Counted from the stretch's first letter, positions 1-6,830 are shown. The stretch is 28,335 bases of DNA from an uncultured Lachnospiraceae bacterium (GCA_910585895.1 CAJUHY010000036.1:1-28335), one strand, 5' to 3'. Translations and numbers: made by a program. Notes: generated by a model from the letters alone, not told the origin.

Positions 1-26
1 CCTGCTAAAACAACTTTCTTTGCCAT
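1..26 (-). CDS. Start of a partial gene, probably acetyl-CoA acetyltransferase (thiolase)
   Basis: Only the first nine codons are inside the window; they read MAKKVVLAG from an ATG at 26, and the gene runs off the left edge. A good ribosome site (AAAAGGAG) lies about ten bases upstream. MAKKVVLAG is the usual opening of clostridial thiolases that condense two acetyl-CoA to acetoacetyl-CoA, the first step of butyrate formation. The Rex-like operator at 126-143 fits this call, because Rex is known to control thl-crt-bcd-etf-hbd genes in Clostridia. Nine residues cannot prove a family, so this is an informed guess; the catalytic cysteine region is not visible. Confidence 0.5.
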
Positions 27-59
27 TCTCTTCGTCTCCTTTTATATTTTTTGTGCATC

Positions 60-75
60 GCCCGGCAAGCCGGGC
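60..75 (-). promoter_or_regulatory. GC-rich 5'-leader hairpin next to the ribosome site
   Basis: GCCCGGC and GCCGGGC are separated by two bases, a perfect 7-bp inverted repeat. It sits about 20 bases upstream of the ribosome site of the left-edge gene and no U-run follows it in either direction, so it is not an ordinary terminator. It would lie inside the leader RNA and could stabilise the message or affect initiation; this role is inference. Confidence 0.45.
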
Positions 76-125
76 TGATTGGATCCTGAAAACGTTCTTG
101 AAATTTTAAATTTCGGCCTCGAAGT

Positions 126-143
126 GTGTTATTTTTTTAACAA
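126..143 (-). promoter_or_regulatory. Rex-like redox operator
   Basis: Read on the minus strand the site is TTGTTAAAAAAATAACAC. Its left arm TTGTTAA matches the Clostridia/Firmicutes Rex consensus TTGTTAAnnnnTTAACAA perfectly and its right arm matches in five of seven positions. It lies about 100 bases upstream of the start codon at 26. Rex senses the NADH/NAD+ ratio and is known to repress butyrate-pathway genes starting with thiolase in Clostridia, which agrees with the probable product of that gene. Confidence 0.5.
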
Positions 144-231
144 TCTTCTGCCAAAAAAAAGGAAAATAGGTTTGATAACATCTTTCCTGCCTCTATGTCG
201 GCAAGATTATTCTCAAAATCACTGTCTTCCC

Positions 232-257
232 ATGTTTTCAGCCCTCGCTGAAAACAT
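232..257 (-). repeat. Perfect 11-bp hairpin overlapping a likely transcription start
   Basis: ATGTTTTCAGC at 232-242 and GCTGAAAACAT at 247-257 form an 11-bp perfect stem with a 4-base loop. There is no U-run, so it is not a standard terminator. On the minus strand its first bases overlap the last bases of a -10 box (256-261), which places the hairpin at the start of the transcript. It could be an operator for a dimeric regulator or a 5'-end stabilising stem. Confidence 0.6.
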
Positions 258-284
258 ATTATCACATTTTGACACAAAATGCAA
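256..284 (-). promoter_or_regulatory. Candidate sigma-A promoter for the left-edge gene
   Basis: Minus strand: -35 TTGCAT (279-284), 17-base spacer, extended -10 TGA-TAATAT (256-264). The -35 is weak, but the extended -10 compensates. The 5' leader would be about 220 bases long and include the hairpins and the Rex-like site, so the Rex-like site would lie downstream of this start. Confidence 0.4.
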
Positions 285-313
285 GAAATATCTTGTCTCC
301 GCCACGGAAATCA

Positions 314-342
314 ATTATCAGAATATCCTTATGATTTATCAA
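314..342 (-). promoter_or_regulatory. Second candidate sigma-A promoter for the left-edge gene
   Basis: Minus strand: -35 TTGATA (337-342), 17-base spacer, -10 GATAAT (314-319); five of six bases match consensus in each box. It lies upstream of the other candidate promoter, so the gene may have tandem promoters. Confidence 0.35.
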
Positions 343-604
343 AATATCTATATACTGGCGGGGCTGCATATGCCCAAAGCAAACGATTCAGGGACGTATT
401 TAGCAAAGGTAAAATCCACCGCTTATAAAAACCAGACACGAAAGCTTTTCTGAGTGACATGGTTGTAGTTAGCGGTTAGTTTGCCGGAGCGTTGTCCCGT
501 TCGTGCGGGGATATGCAGCACACGGCAGTATGTAGGGATAATGACAAACAGAAGGGTATTCTGAAAATTGATTTCCGTTTGTCTCAGCCGAACTGTTACG
601 ACGG

Positions 605-1813
605 TTAATAAAACACATGATTGCCTATGACGGTGCCCGGTATGCTGCCGTCATTGCGCCTGAAATACAGGCATCCAATGGTGATGTTGCCACCTAAGAC
701 TTCCGCTGCAGCCTGCGTGCAGCTGGAATTTGCGCCTGCTGCCAGAACAGAGGCGAACCTGCCGCTGGCCACCGGGGAAAACTGTCCCCCCTGATAGATA
801 ACTCCTGCTACTGTATTGGGAAAACGCGAACTGCCTACCCGGTTCATTACCACACTCCCCACAGCAAGTTTCCCCTCGTAACTCTCGCCTCCTGCCTCGC
901 ACTGAATCAACGCTGCCAGCATGGCCTGGTCAGAGGCATTATGGACTGCACCGCCATTTCCACTGTTTCCGCCATTGTTGTCACCGCCGTTTCCATTTTT
1001 CTGAGGTCTTACTTCCTTCCGCTTCCTGTCCTCTTCTTCCTGGCGTTTAATTTCCGCCATACGTCTGGCGTCCTCTGCCGCTTTCTGTTTCTCCAGTTCC
1101 TCCTCATACGCCTTCTGTTTCTCCAGCTTTGCTTCATATCCTGCCAGGTCTGCCTTGGCTGCCGCCAATTGCTCCTTAGCGGCATTCAGATGCTCCGAGG
1201 TATCCGATACGAGTTCTGCAACTTCCTGCTGTTTTGCCTCCTGCTGCATTTTCAGGCTGGCGAGAGATGCTTCCTGCTCGGAAAGTTCCTGTTCCTTTTG
1301 GGCAATCGTTTCTTTGGTATCCCTGTACTGGTCTAACATTTCCCGGTCATACTCCTGAATACTGGAAATGTATTCCGCTTTATTCAGAAAATCAGCAAAA
1401 TTTTCAGCGCTAAGCAAAACCTCAAGAAGCCCATTGCTTCCCATCTCATACAGGAAGCGTATGCGCTTTTTCATCGCCTCATATTGATTCTTTTCCTCTT
1501 TCTGGGCTTTTTTCAACGCCTTTTTTGTTTTCCCCAAATTCTGTCTGGTAGTCTCAAGCTGCTGCTCGGTCACATTTAATTCTTCCGTAATCTTTGCAAG
1601 CCTGTTGTTAAATTCTGCAAGGTCTCCTTCCAACCCGCCGGCTTCTTTTGAAAGGCTGTCTGCTTTTCGCTGTGCTTCCTCTTTTTGATTCTGCAATCCC
1701 TGAATTTCATCCTGCACCCGGTCTATTTTCTCCTGCGTTGCGTAAACTGCCATCGGAAACAGCATACACAATATCAAAATAACAGCCAGCTTCTTTATGA
1801 GTTTTCTCTTCAC
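605..1813 (-). CDS. Secreted coiled-coil protein with C-terminal SleB/CwlJ-type cell-wall hydrolase domain
   Basis: The 402-residue protein opens with a signal peptide (KRK, hydrophobic stretch, cleavage near VYA-TQ at 25-26). Residues about 27-265 are a long, Glu/Lys/Gln-rich coiled coil of the kind found N-terminal in PcsB-like and peptidase-linked wall hydrolases. A Gly/Asn linker (about 272-290) leads to a C-terminal domain of about 110 residues typical of the SleB/CwlJ Hydrolase_2 family: LAALIQCEAGGESYEGKLAV, VVMNRV, FSPV and the terminal IGNHVFY. This family cleaves peptidoglycan, in spores the cortex; the glutamate in QCEAGGE is the expected catalytic acid. The start is GTG with GGGAGG seven bases upstream. 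The coiled coil suggests regulation by a partner or self-inhibition. Whether it acts on spore cortex or vegetative wall cannot be told. Confidence 0.88.
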   Translation of the reverse strand: MKRKLIKKLAVILILCMLFPMAVYATQEKIDRVQDEIQGLQNQKEEAQRKADSLSKEAGGLEGDLAEFNNRLAKITEELNVTEQQLETTRQNLGKTKKALKKAQKEEKNQYEAMKKRIRFLYEMGSNGLLEVLLSAENFADFLNKAEYISSIQEYDREMLDQYRDTKETIAQKEQELSEQEASLASLKMQQEAKQQEVAELVSDTSEHLNAAKEQLAAAKADLAGYEAKLEKQKAYEEELEKQKAAEDARRMAEIKRQEEEDRKRKEVRPQKNGNGGDNNGGNSGNGGAVHNASDQAMLAALIQCEAGGESYEGKLAVGSVVMNRVGSSRFPNTVAGVIYQGGQFSPVASGRFASVLAAGANSSCTQAAAEVLGGNITIGCLYFRRNDGSIPGTVIGNHVFY

Positions 1814-2024
1814 CCGCGCCGCCTCCCTACATTACCATGTATCTTCTTGTTTTTTGGATACCCTGACAAGCACCGTCACCATTTTGTCTCTTAATTTTCT
1901 ATAATATAAAAAACAACTTTATCCGATAATCATAATAACTGATAGTTCATGTATCTGCAAGAGAAACAAATGTTTGTCTCTCTGTACCATTACTTGAACA
2001 GCCAAGATATATGGAGGTGTTTTT
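1814..2024. promoter_or_regulatory. Divergent intergenic region
   Basis: It separates the minus-strand hydrolase from the plus-strand HD-GYP-like gene, so it should hold both promoters. No strong sigma-A pair is evident. At 1923-1930 the plus strand reads CCGATAAT, close to the sigma-D (flagellar/chemotaxis) -10 GCCGATAA, but no TAAA is found at the right distance, so this is weak. A near-perfect palindrome at 1960-1983 is listed separately. Confidence 0.4.
1960..1983. repeat. 24-base near-perfect palindrome, possible operator
   Basis: AGAGA-a-ACAAA-tg-TTTGT-c-TCTCT: two 5-bp arms on each side with one internal mismatch and a two-base centre. It lies 42-65 bases before the GTG of the HD-GYP-like gene. 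No U-run follows, so it is an operator or leader hairpin rather than a terminator. Confidence 0.5.
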
Positions 2025-3203
2025 GTGCAATATGTAAAAATTAACCATGTGCGTCCGGGTATGCGGCTCGCCCGGCCCATTTACAATAAAAACGGCGTCA
2101 TGCTCTACGAGCGCGACACGCGGCTGACTTCCCAAGGTATTTCCAGCATCGGCAAATTCGGACTTTGGGGACTTTACATCTTAGAACCTGCCGAGCCAGT
2201 CCCGCCACTCTCCGAAGAAGACGTGGAATTAGAACGCTTTCTCACGGTCTCCACTTTCCGGTTGAAAGATGACCTTACTTTAATCTTAAACAATATGAAG
2301 CCGCAAAACATCCAGTCATTGGCACAGGAAATACTGCGGAAATTCGGAGCTTCCGGCAGCAAACTTAATTTTGGCGCCACTTTGCGCAGCAACGGAGACT
2401 ATGTCTATAAACATTGTCTGAATACGGCAATCCTTGCCTCCATCATGGTAAACAGGCTCAATTACGCTTACCCGGAACAACTGGCTACCGTATGTGCTGC
2501 GCTGCTCTGCGATGTCGGACGTCTTCTAATACCAGAAGAGATTTCAGAAAAAGATGAAAATCTCCTTTCCCCTGATGAACACAGGATTATCCGCGGCTAT
2601 CTGGAAAAGGGATATCAACTGCTTCACCCAAATTATAACGATTACAGATTTCCCGACCTCACCCTAAAAATCGCAGGACAGATGACGCGCCTGCCGCACA
2701 ATGTCTCCGCGCCTATGCCCAAAAATATCCGCTGGAAAAACGGAACTCATGTACTGCATGTCGCTGGCATGTTTGATGAGATGACTTCCATGCATTTAGA
2801 CCGGGAACCAATCTCTGAACTTGCTGCCGTGCGGTCTTTGCGCAAACATACAGACCACTTTCCTGCTCCTTTTGTCACGGCACTGACACAAAGCATCCAT
2901 ATCCTTCCGGACGGCCGCTGCGTGGAATTTTCTAACGGACAGAAAGGTATTGTCATTTCAGAAAATCAACATAATTACGCACAGCCAGTGGTCGTACTGT
3001 TTTCCAACAATCAGCGTATTGATTTTGCGGAATCAAAATTCCAGAAGATGATGCATATCGCAGATGTGATGAAAACTATGGACGTCCGTCTCAAGGTGGA
3101 CCGGGATACATTTAAGCAGTATGCCACCGACCCGCATACCAGAGAGACCACCATGCGCTATATCACAAAACGCAAAAAATTAGCCGCTGCCGGACGAATA
3201 TAA
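2025..3203 (+). CDS. HD-GYP-like domain protein lacking the catalytic metal ligands
   Basis: The 392-residue protein starts at GTG with GGAGG seven bases upstream. Its N-terminus (VKINHVRPGMRLARPIYNKNGVMLYER) is the usual lead-in of clostridial HD-GYP proteins, which hydrolyse cyclic di-GMP. The fold of the HD-GYP core can be followed: the first His in DYVYKHCLNTAILA (H130), the HD region ALLCDVGRLLIPEEI (about 159-173), LSPDEHRIIRGYLEKGYQLL, and QMTRLPHNVSAP. In an active enzyme the second reads LHDIGKLGIP and the fourth HHERWDGSGYP; here HD is CD, the HP of the third is YL, and the HH and GYP motifs are absent. It should therefore be catalytically dead, acting as a c-di-GMP sensor or scaffold. 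The C-terminal 130 residues resemble the usual tail of these proteins. It is the only plus-strand gene of the window. Confidence 0.8.
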   Translation: MQYVKINHVRPGMRLARPIYNKNGVMLYERDTRLTSQGISSIGKFGLWGLYILEPAEPVPPLSEEDVELERFLTVSTFRLKDDLTLILNNMKPQNIQSLAQEILRKFGASGSKLNFGATLRSNGDYVYKHCLNTAILASIMVNRLNYAYPEQLATVCAALLCDVGRLLIPEEISEKDENLLSPDEHRIIRGYLEKGYQLLHPNYNDYRFPDLTLKIAGQMTRLPHNVSAPMPKNIRWKNGTHVLHVAGMFDEMTSMHLDREPISELAAVRSLRKHTDHFPAPFVTALTQSIHILPDGRCVEFSNGQKGIVISENQHNYAQPVVVLFSNNQRIDFAESKFQKMMHIADVMKTMDVRLKVDRDTFKQYATDPHTRETTMRYITKRKKLAAAGRI

Positions 3204-3224
3204 AAATTTCCTTTGAAATAAAAC

Positions 3225-3277
3225 ATGCAGCTGAATGAACACTGTCCTAATGGGACGAAGCTTTCATTCAGCTGCAT
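3225..3277. terminator. Bidirectional Rho-independent terminator between converging genes
   Basis: ATGCAGCTGAATGAA (3225-3239) pairs with TTCATTCAGCTGCAT (3263-3277), a perfect 15-bp stem; the loop can form a further GTCC/GGAC pair. It is followed by TTTCTTT on the plus strand and by GTTTTATTT on the minus strand. It therefore serves the HD-GYP-like gene and the converging galE. Confidence 0.9.
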
Positions 3278-3314
3278 TTCTTTCATTCTGTCAGTTATTT
3301 CATAATTCAGGGCG

Positions 3315-4331
3315 CTAGCTGCGGTATCCGTCTGGATTTGTGCTCTGCCACCTCCAGGAATCCTCACACATCCTGTCAATGCCGAACTCTGCCTCCCAGC
3401 CCAGTTCTTCTTTCGCTTTAGCTGCATCTGCATAGCAGGTTGCAATATCGCCTGCCCTTCTCGGTTTTATCTCATAAGGAATGGGTTTCCCACAGGCTTT
3501 CTCATATGCTTTCACCACATCAAGTACACTGTAGCCCTTACCAGTGCCAAGATTATAAATCGTTACGCCTGATTTATCCTCAATTTTCTTTAACGCCTTT
3601 ACATGTCCTTTCGCTAAATCCACAACATGAATATAGTCACGAACGCCGGTACCATCATGCGTGTCGTAATCATCGCCAAATACACCCAGACATTTTAACT
3701 TACCCACTGCAACCTGTGCGATATAGGGAACAAGATTGTTGGGAATTCCTTTGGGGTCTTCCCCGATAATTCCGCTTTCATGCGCCCCAATCGGATTGAA
3801 GTAACGTAAAAGAACTACATTCCATTCCGGGTCCGCCACATGGAAATCCGTAAGAATCTGCTCCAACATACCTTTAGTCTGTCCGTAAGGATTGGTAATC
3901 TGACCTTTCGGACATTCCTCGGTGATAGGAATGATTGCCGGGTCTCCATAGACCGTTGCAGAGGACGAAAAAATAATATTTTTCACACCGTGCTTGCGCA
4001 TCACGTCACATAAAATCAAAGTTCCGGTAATGTTATTGTGATAATATTCCAAAGGCTTCTGTACAGATTCGCCCACTGCCTTTAAGCCGGCAAAATGAAT
4101 CACGCTGTCAATTTTCTCTTTCTCAAATACCTGCTCTAATGCCTGAGCATCCAGGATGTCTACCTGATAAAACGGAACTTTGGCGCCGGTTATTTTCTCC
4201 ACTCTCCGCACTGCTTCTTCACTGGAGTTTACCAGATTATCCACTACGACCACTTCATAACCTGCATGAATCAGTTCAATGCATGTGTGGCTTCCGATAT
4301 AGCCTGCTCCGCCTGTAACTAAAATCGCCAT
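3315..4331 (-). CDS. galE: UDP-glucose 4-epimerase
   Basis: The 338-residue protein is a full-length GalE of the short-chain dehydrogenase superfamily. It interconverts UDP-glucose and UDP-galactose (in many relatives also UDP-GlcNAc and UDP-GalNAc) with bound NAD. The NAD loop GGAGYIG is at 7-13, the catalytic serine region SSSATVYG at 122-129, and the Y-xxx-K pair is Y149 and K153 (NPYGQTK). Further family signatures are HFAGLKAVGES, LRYFNPIGAH and RDYIHVVDLAKGH. The ribosome site AGGAGG precedes the ATG by nine bases. It lies downstream of a sugar kinase and a nucleotidyltransferase on the same strand, but has its own promoter, so it is likely co-regulated with that module rather than only read through. 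Confidence 0.97.
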   Translation of the reverse strand: MAILVTGGAGYIGSHTCIELIHAGYEVVVVDNLVNSSEEAVRRVEKITGAKVPFYQVDILDAQALEQVFEKEKIDSVIHFAGLKAVGESVQKPLEYYHNNITGTLILCDVMRKHGVKNIIFSSSATVYGDPAIIPITEECPKGQITNPYGQTKGMLEQILTDFHVADPEWNVVLLRYFNPIGAHESGIIGEDPKGIPNNLVPYIAQVAVGKLKCLGVFGDDYDTHDGTGVRDYIHVVDLAKGHVKALKKIEDKSGVTIYNLGTGKGYSVLDVVKAYEKACGKPIPYEIKPRRAGDIATCYADAAKAKEELGWEAEFGIDRMCEDSWRWQSTNPDGYRS

Positions 4332-4393
4332 AATTGTTTAACCTCCTGTCATCTTCTATACAATGTTTCTCAGCATCTGTCTACGTTAAACCC

Positions 4394-4422
4394 AGTATAG
4401 CATACTTCCATAATTTAGTAAA
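4394..4422 (-). promoter_or_regulatory. galE promoter
   Basis: Minus strand: -35 TTTACT (4417-4422), exactly 17 bases, extended -10 TGC-TATACT (4394-4399). The -35 is weak but the extended -10 is good. The -35 lies inside the first of three operator-like boxes. Confidence 0.65.
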
Positions 4423-4455
4423 TACTTATTTAGTTTACTCGTTTATTTAGTAAAT
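4413..4455. promoter_or_regulatory. Three operator-like boxes at the galE promoter
   Basis: ATTTAGTAAAT occurs exactly at 4413-4423 and again at 4445-4455; a variant ATTTAGTTTAC lies at 4428-4438. The exact copies are odd palindromes (five-base arms around one central base), as expected for a dimeric repressor or activator, and the spacing is 15 and 17 bases. The first covers the -35 of the galE promoter. The regulator is not identified; a LacI/GalR-type sugar repressor is a reasonable guess. Confidence 0.55.
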
Positions 4456-4460
4456 TAATA

Positions 4461-4555
4461 TTACAGTTCACTCGTCAGCCAAGACGGAGACAATCACATG
4501 CTTGCATGATGATTTCTCCATTGGTGCTGAAGAAGGGCGTGGAAGTGAACTGTAA
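4461..4555. repeat. 95-base long imperfect hairpin, possible mobile repeat or structured RNA
   Basis: TTACAGTTCACT (4461-4472) pairs perfectly with AGTGAACTGTAA (4544-4555). Inside, TCAG-CCAA pairs with TTGG-tg-CTGA (4475-4482 and 4521-4530), then GGAGA with TCTCC (4486-4490 and 4515-4519), AATCA with TGATT (4492-4496 and 4510-4514), and CATGC with GCATG (4497-4501 and 4504-4508). It begins five bases after the kinase stop codon and has no U-run. The terminal inverted repeat plus nested pairing resembles a small non-coding interspersed element (REP/MITE-like). A leader RNA is the alternative. Confidence 0.55.
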
Positions 4556-4560
4556 CAGAT

Positions 4561-5658
4561 TTATACTGCCTGGCTCACAATCTGTTCCATCTGCGCCCAT
4601 TTTGCCTCCATGTCAGCAACTAACTTCATCTGCGTACGGCATCTGTCAAGATTCTGCCCAGCTCTGTGGATTTTAAAATACGTGTCCCCCTGCAGATAAT
4701 CCGTGAGAAAACGCATTCCACACTCGTAAGTCATGACCTTCGCCCCCATAGGAAGCATAGTAATTTCATCCTTTGTCAGGCTGCCCTGGCAGCCTTCCAA
4801 AAAGCCTTTGGTATACAGTTCGAAAAGATGCAGGTCCAGGTTGACCTTCGATAAATTCTGCTCATCTTCCGCTCCGGTACTGGCGCCAAAACGAATGGAA
4901 TCCCCAAAATCATGGACGGCAAGCCCGGGCATTACAGTGTCTAAATCAATGACACAGATTCCTTTACCGGTACTCTTATCCATCATGATATTGTTTAATT
5001 TCGTATCGTTATGCGTCACACGCAAAGGCAGTTTCCCATCTGTCTGCAGCTGTTTCAAAACACCGGTAATATCTGCTCTCTCCATAAAAAAAGAAATTTC
5101 CCGCCTGACATTTTCTGCCCTGCCGCAGATATCCGCCTCCACAGCCTGCACAAAAACATCATACCGAGCCTTGGTGTCATGAAAACCTGGTATTGTCTCA
5201 TGGAGCGTCTCTGCCGGATAGTCCGACAGCAAATGCCCAAAATTACCAAACGCTTTGGCGCTCTCATAAAAGTCCTGTTCCGACTCCACCTGGTCATAGC
5301 ACATGGCATCCTCAATCATATAATACATGCGCCAATTATCCCCATAGTTATCTTCATATATTGATTTCCCATTCTCACTGAAAATAACCGTAAGCGTCTC
5401 ACGTCTTTCATCGCCGCCCGCTTTTTTGATTTTCTCCTTCAAAAACGAGGTCACGCCTGTGATATTCTCCATCACCTCCCAAGGTTTGGTAAATATGCTG
5501 CGGTTCATGCGCTGCAGGATATACCTCGTATCTCCTTCCACCAGAAAAGTGTCATTGATATGCCCATTGCCCCAGGAACGGACTTCTCCTGTTGTTCCCT
5601 CTGTGCAAAAGCGGCCTACTGCCTCCTTTGCACGTTCCAATAATCCAGTATCTGCCAT
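4561..5658 (-). CDS. NahK-like N-acetylhexosamine 1-kinase (phosphotransferase superfamily)
   Basis: The 365-residue protein belongs to the aminoglycoside-phosphotransferase-like kinases and matches the length (about 360) and pattern of the N-acetylhexosamine 1-kinase NahK. NahK phosphorylates GlcNAc or GalNAc at C-1 with ATP in the lacto-N-biose/galacto-N-biose pathway. The catalytic loop THNDTKLNNIMMD is at about 215-227 (D218 as base, N222 or N223 for metal), and the DFG-equivalent IDLDTVMPG at 237-245. An N-terminal SWGNGHINDTFLV (about 28-40) is the glycine-loop region. The ATG has GGAGGG seven bases upstream. It follows the nucleotidyltransferase by 62 bases on the same strand, so the two look like one transcription unit. 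The exact sugar specificity cannot be read from sequence; a homoserine-kinase-like or choline-kinase-like role is less likely. Confidence 0.72.
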   Translation of the reverse strand: MADTGLLERAKEAVGRFCTEGTTGEVRSWGNGHINDTFLVEGDTRYILQRMNRSIFTKPWEVMENITGVTSFLKEKIKKAGGDERRETLTVIFSENGKSIYEDNYGDNWRMYYMIEDAMCYDQVESEQDFYESAKAFGNFGHLLSDYPAETLHETIPGFHDTKARYDVFVQAVEADICGRAENVRREISFFMERADITGVLKQLQTDGKLPLRVTHNDTKLNNIMMDKSTGKGICVIDLDTVMPGLAVHDFGDSIRFGASTGAEDEQNLSKVNLDLHLFELYTKGFLEGCQGSLTKDEITMLPMGAKVMTYECGMRFLTDYLQGDTYFKIHRAGQNLDRCRTQMKLVADMEAKWAQMEQIVSQAV

Positions 5659-5720
5659 AAAAACCCTCCAAAATATAAATCCTTGCCACTCAATATTCTA
5701 AAACATTCTATTTCGCACCC

Positions 5721-6635
5721 CTAAAATTCCTCTGGGTACAGCCCTTGTTTCTTTAATTCGGCAATCGCTTCCACGACCATCTTCTTATCTTCCTTATAGG
5801 TGACGCCATGCCATTTATCACGGGATGTAAGCACACGAACACTCGCTTTTCCTTCCTGCAGCAGCTCACCTACCGCCATAGGGAGATAATATTCGGCCTT
5901 AAGTGGATTATTCGGCAGCTCATTCTGCAGAAAATTTACAAATCCAGTCTCCAGTTCCTGCAAAATACTCCTGGAAAATCCCCACATATTCATGGAAACA
6001 ATACTGTCTGCCGATACTTCCGTCCAACTCTTTCCCTCATCTTCCGTATACGCAGCGCCATCTCCACGCTTCTCAATATGGGTGCGCTCTACAATCTCTT
6101 CCAGGAATCCCTGGTCATTTGTCCTGCAGATCCCCCTCGCTACATGACCATGCTCCGTCAAAGTATTTTTCAAAGCATAGCCCACCATGGCATAGCGATA
6201 CTTCTCACCATCCTGATGCTCCATAAGATAATCATACACTGCCTGATACGCATGTTTTCCATAATAATCGTCTGCATTGATTACCACAAACGGTCCGTCC
6301 AGCATATCTCTGCAGCAGAGAATGGCATGACCGGTTCCGAAAGGTTTCTCCCTGCCTTCAGGCACATCAAATCCCTGCGGTATCTTATCAAGTTCCTGAT
6401 AGACATACTCGACCTGGATTTTTTGGGAAACACGGTTACCGATGCTCTCCTTGAACGCCTGCTCGTTCGCCCTTTTAATGATAAATACAACCTTCTCAAA
6501 TCCTGCTGCCATGGCATCGTAGATAGAAAAATCCATGATAATGTGCCCCTGGTCGTCAATCGGGTCTATCTGCTTCAACCCGCCGTAACGGCTTCCCATA
6601 CCTGCTGCCATAATTACCAATATTGGTTTACCCAT
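5721..6635 (-). CDS. NDP-sugar pyrophosphorylase-like nucleotidyltransferase
   Basis: The 304-residue protein has the nucleotidyltransferase fold of sugar-1-phosphate uridylyl/thymidylyltransferases. The nucleotide loop MAAGMGSRYGGLKQ is at 9-22, FGTGHA at 99-104, and the metal-binding VINADDYYG at 118-126. There is no C-terminal hexapeptide acetyltransferase, unlike GlmU. The ATG has AGGAGGG seven bases upstream. With the kinase directly downstream and galE beyond, it most likely joins a hexose or N-acetylhexosamine 1-phosphate to UTP to make a UDP-sugar. The substrate is inferred from context. A GalU-like or RmlA-like role is the alternative. Confidence 0.75.
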   Translation of the reverse strand: MGKPILVIMAAGMGSRYGGLKQIDPIDDQGHIIMDFSIYDAMAAGFEKVVFIIKRANEQAFKESIGNRVSQKIQVEYVYQELDKIPQGFDVPEGREKPFGTGHAILCCRDMLDGPFVVINADDYYGKHAYQAVYDYLMEHQDGEKYRYAMVGYALKNTLTEHGHVARGICRTNDQGFLEEIVERTHIEKRGDGAAYTEDEGKSWTEVSADSIVSMNMWGFSRSILQELETGFVNFLQNELPNNPLKAEYYLPMAVGELLQEGKASVRVLTSRDKWHGVTYKEDKKMVVEAIAELKKQGLYPEEF

Positions 6636-6673
6636 AGTTTTGCCCTCCTAAAAATAATTGATATCGCAGTTCA

Positions 6674-6682
6674 CTTATATCA
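6674..6682 (-). promoter_or_regulatory. Candidate extended -10 promoter of the nucleotidyltransferase
   Basis: Minus strand reads TGATATAAG, an extended -10, about 40 bases before the start codon. No convincing -35 is seen. CAGTTCACT overlaps the upstream side of the -10, the same word that forms the end of the 4461-4555 hairpin. Confidence 0.3.
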
Positions 6683-6745
6683 TAACCGCTTTACTATCAT
6701 TTCTAACATGATAATACAAAAAGAACAATCATACAAGAGAAAAAA

Positions 6746-6803
6746 TAAGGACCAAATTAGCGCTGCCTTTTCAGTTCCTCAGGTCTGCCTAACTTCGTCC
6801 TTA
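6746..6803 (-). terminator. Rho-independent terminator after efp
   Basis: Minus strand: TAAGGAC (6803-6797) pairs with GTCCTTA (6752-6746), and TTAG with CTAA lies inside with a short internal loop. A run ATTTTTTCTC follows the right arm. It ends the nrdR-yqeG-rpiB-efp group before the nucleotidyltransferase. Confidence 0.85.
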
Positions 6804-6830
6804 TTATAATTATAAATTGCTTTGTAATAG

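Larger units (their letters stand above)
27..604. other. Long intergenic region with leader/regulatory elements for the left-edge gene
   Basis: This 578-base stretch holds no convincing gene. The only open frame (about 79-453, plus strand) begins with TTG, has no ribosome site and no recognisable sequence. On the minus strand it carries two promoter-like motifs, a perfect 11-bp hairpin, a Rex-like palindrome and a GC-rich hairpin just before the ribosome site of the gene starting at 26; these are listed separately. The part from about 345 to 604 has a weak imperfect stem (GACAAAC at 543-549 with GTTTGTC at 577-583). On the minus strand this could end the hydrolase transcript, but no U-run follows it. 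Confidence 0.6.

Noticed and set aside
79..453. 124-residue plus-strand open frame in the long left intergenic region
   Set aside because: It starts with TTG, has no ribosome site and no family resemblance, and lies over minus-strand promoter and operator motifs.
1923..1930. Sigma-D-like -10 (CCGATAAT) before the HD-GYP-like gene
   Set aside because: No TAAA -35 is present 15 bases upstream, so not claimed as a promoter.
5808..6809. 333-residue plus-strand open frame opposite the nucleotidyltransferase
   Set aside because: Antisense shadow of a recognisable gene, with no ribosome site.
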